Positions 4,670 to 5,837 of a DNA stretch of 5,837 bases are shown here, piece by piece. The DNA comes from Candidatus Heimdallarchaeota archaeon (GTDB lineage: Archaea > Asgardarchaeota > Heimdallarchaeia > Heimdallarchaeales > Heimdallarchaeaceae). The notes beneath the pieces were generated by a model. The model made no database searches. It worked only from the letters and a program-made list of their open reading frames with translations, and was not told the DNA's origin. The position numbers and the translations under genes are program-made. Numbering within the stretch: the first letter of the stretch is position 1; each line of letters begins with the position of its first letter. The stretch is from NCBI GenBank assembly GCA_016839875.1, contig JAEOTK010000181.1, forward strand, positions 1-5,837, given 5' to 3'.

Positions 4670-5728
4670 TTGGTGAACACTGTAGTAGGAAACACTTTTT
4701 TATGTATTCTTGATATAGATTCAATATTGCAAAAAAAAGTTACTAAATCCATTATGATACTGATTTCGATATGTGTATTATTGGTTCCTAGTTCATTCTA
4801 TTGTAGTTCTATTAATTGCCAAATATTAAGAAAGATTAATTTGAGCCAATCTCAGACTTCCATAGTGATATCTTATCACAATATTTTCATTGACTTGACT
4901 GATCCACAAAATATCTCTGTAATTGAAAGAATTACTCTGTCAAATCATCAAAATACTACACTTGAATCAATTACCATGTTTTTCAATGAAACCTATGCTA
5001 ATTTGATTATAAAAGAAGAAAATCAAGCTCTTTTTTCTTACAATGAAACAACTGCTCCAAATTCAGTATCAATAGAATTTCTTAATCAAATTGAAATCAA
5101 CGAAACCAGAGATTTAAGATTGAAATATAATCTTGAAAAAAGTCCAATATTGCAAAATAATAAATTTCAACGATTCTATTTCGGATACTTTAACACCTAC
5201 TTCACCACACAGAAATATATTACAGTTAGATTATCAAAGAATAGTGAAATTAGCACAGAACCTGATTCCATCCTTCCTTTTACAGAACGACCTGAGATAT
5301 CTCAAGAGGGATTTGTTGATATTAATTGGAATTTTAATAATGTTTCTTCCTCTACACAAGATTTCATTCAAGTAATATTCAAACCTCCAACTAAAAGCTC
5401 TATTTGGATATTTATTATAGGTCCTATTCTTGGTCTAACTTGTGGCATTGGAGGAACTACTTGGTTTATGAAAAGAAAAGGAAAGAAGGTTATCAAAGAA
5501 ATAGGAAAAATTTTCTTGTCTGATTCAGAGAAATTACTTCTAAAACTCATTCTGAAGAATAATGGAAAAATATCTCAAAAAGATCTCTGTGATCAAACAG
5601 GTTACACTAAAGCTAAGGTTTCTAGAAATCTTATTTCACTTGAAAAACAAGATTTGATTACAAGAGAAAAGTGGGGAAGAAACTATCAAGTTTACATTAC
5701 AGATTTGGGTAAAAAGGTGATTGAATGA
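4670..5728 (+). CDS. Membrane-anchored winged-helix receptor/regulator, full-length paralogue
   Basis: This protein of up to 352 residues has the same architecture as the one at 2-916. The start is uncertain. TTG 4670 or GTG 4673 lie at the transcription start predicted from the TATA-like box and would be nearly leaderless; TTG 4727 would give a more ordinary signal peptide beginning MQKKVTKSIMILIS but has no Shine-Dalgarno. Numbered from 4670, the export signal core is about 26-45. The outside beta-rich domain is about 65-240, with sequons at N57, N81, N95, N106, N125, N144 and N224. One membrane helix spans 244-267, followed by a Lys-rich stretch. The winged helix spans 282-352 (helix-turn-helix about 301-330, recognition helix near TKAKVSRNL, wing with REKWGRNYQVYITD). 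The last 52 residues are identical to the first receptor at 35 positions, while the outside domain is only weakly similar. This suggests related DNA targets but different signals. No phospho-acceptor or kinase domain is visible. Confidence 0.85.
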   Translation: MVNTVVGNTFLCILDIDSILQKKVTKSIMILISICVLLVPSSFYCSSINCQILRKINLSQSQTSIVISYHNIFIDLTDPQNISVIERITLSNHQNTTLESITMFFNETYANLIIKEENQALFSYNETTAPNSVSIEFLNQIEINETRDLRLKYNLEKSPILQNNKFQRFYFGYFNTYFTTQKYITVRLSKNSEISTEPDSILPFTERPEISQEGFVDINWNFNNVSSSTQDFIQVIFKPPTKSSIWIFIIGPILGLTCGIGGTTWFMKRKGKKVIKEIGKIFLSDSEKLLLKLILKNNGKISQKDLCDQTGYTKAKVSRNLISLEKQDLITREKWGRNYQVYITDLGKKVIE

Positions 5729-5776
5729 AGGAAAAGAATCCTGTAACAGATTATCAAATAAAGGTCTTACTTGAGT

Positions 5777-5837
5777 ATGAAAAAAGCAACATACAGATGT
5801 TCATATCACATGATACAATATGTTAAGTGGGTAAAAT
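5777..5837 (+). CDS. Start of a gene cut by the right edge, possibly IS200/IS605-type TnpA
   Basis: The frame opens at ATG 5777 (or TTG 5771, with a stop at 5759 in front) and runs to the window end as MKKATYRCSYHMIQYVKWVK. The YHMIQYVKW stretch resembles the N-terminal YHlxxxxKYR motif of Y1 (HUH) transposases of the IS200/IS605 family, but only 20 residues are visible and the catalytic HUH and Tyr would lie beyond the edge. The region just before it (5729-5776) holds a perfect short palindrome, CTGT-A-ACAG (5741-5749), which could be part of an element end, though it is short enough to be chance. It might equally be an unrelated small gene. Confidence 0.4.
   Translation, partial: MKKATYRCSYHMIQYVKWVK

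Overview
This window is AT-rich, entirely plus-strand archaeal DNA. The archaeal reading rests on several things seen in the sequence. There are membrane-anchored winged-helix regulators with an outside sensor domain and an inside C-terminal DNA-binding domain. The exported proteins have many N-glycosylation sequons and a C-terminal membrane anchor with a basic tail. Transcription units are short, separated by T-rich tracts and TATA-like boxes, and the Shine-Dalgarno is GGTGAT. An Asgard-type lineage would fit the style of the proteins, but that is an impression and not proven by a marker gene.

Layout: (1) positions 2-916, the 3' part of a gene for a membrane receptor/regulator, cut by the left edge; (2) 1056-2108, a secreted, C-terminally anchored protein of unknown family; (3) 2212-3252, a secreted calcineurin-like metallophosphoesterase; (4) 3358-4587, a secreted serine hydrolase of the beta-lactamase class C/PBP-like family; (5) about 4670-5728, a second full-length receptor/regulator paralogous to the first; (6) from about 5777, a start codon and 20 codons cut by the right edge, possibly an IS200/IS605-type TnpA. 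No RNA gene, CRISPR array or complete mobile element was seen.

The core looks like a cell-surface module. Three exported, membrane-anchored proteins (two enzymes and one unknown) are bracketed by two paralogous one-component membrane receptors. The receptors' cytoplasmic winged helices are about two-thirds identical in their last 52 residues, while their outside domains are strongly diverged, so they may sense different things but bind related DNA. Consistent with this, GTCTC(AA)-type boxes spaced 10-11 bp apart (one helical turn) lie upstream of gene 2, gene 4 and the second receptor gene. The array before gene 2 is the most elaborate. Genes 2 and 3 end in stem-loop plus T-tract signals whose left arm is the coding sequence of the basic C-terminal tail; gene 4 has a weaker version.

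Functions of genes 3 and 4 are clear at family level only, with substrates unknown. Gene 2 is not recognised. The regulatory link between receptors and boxes is an inference from sequence patterns.
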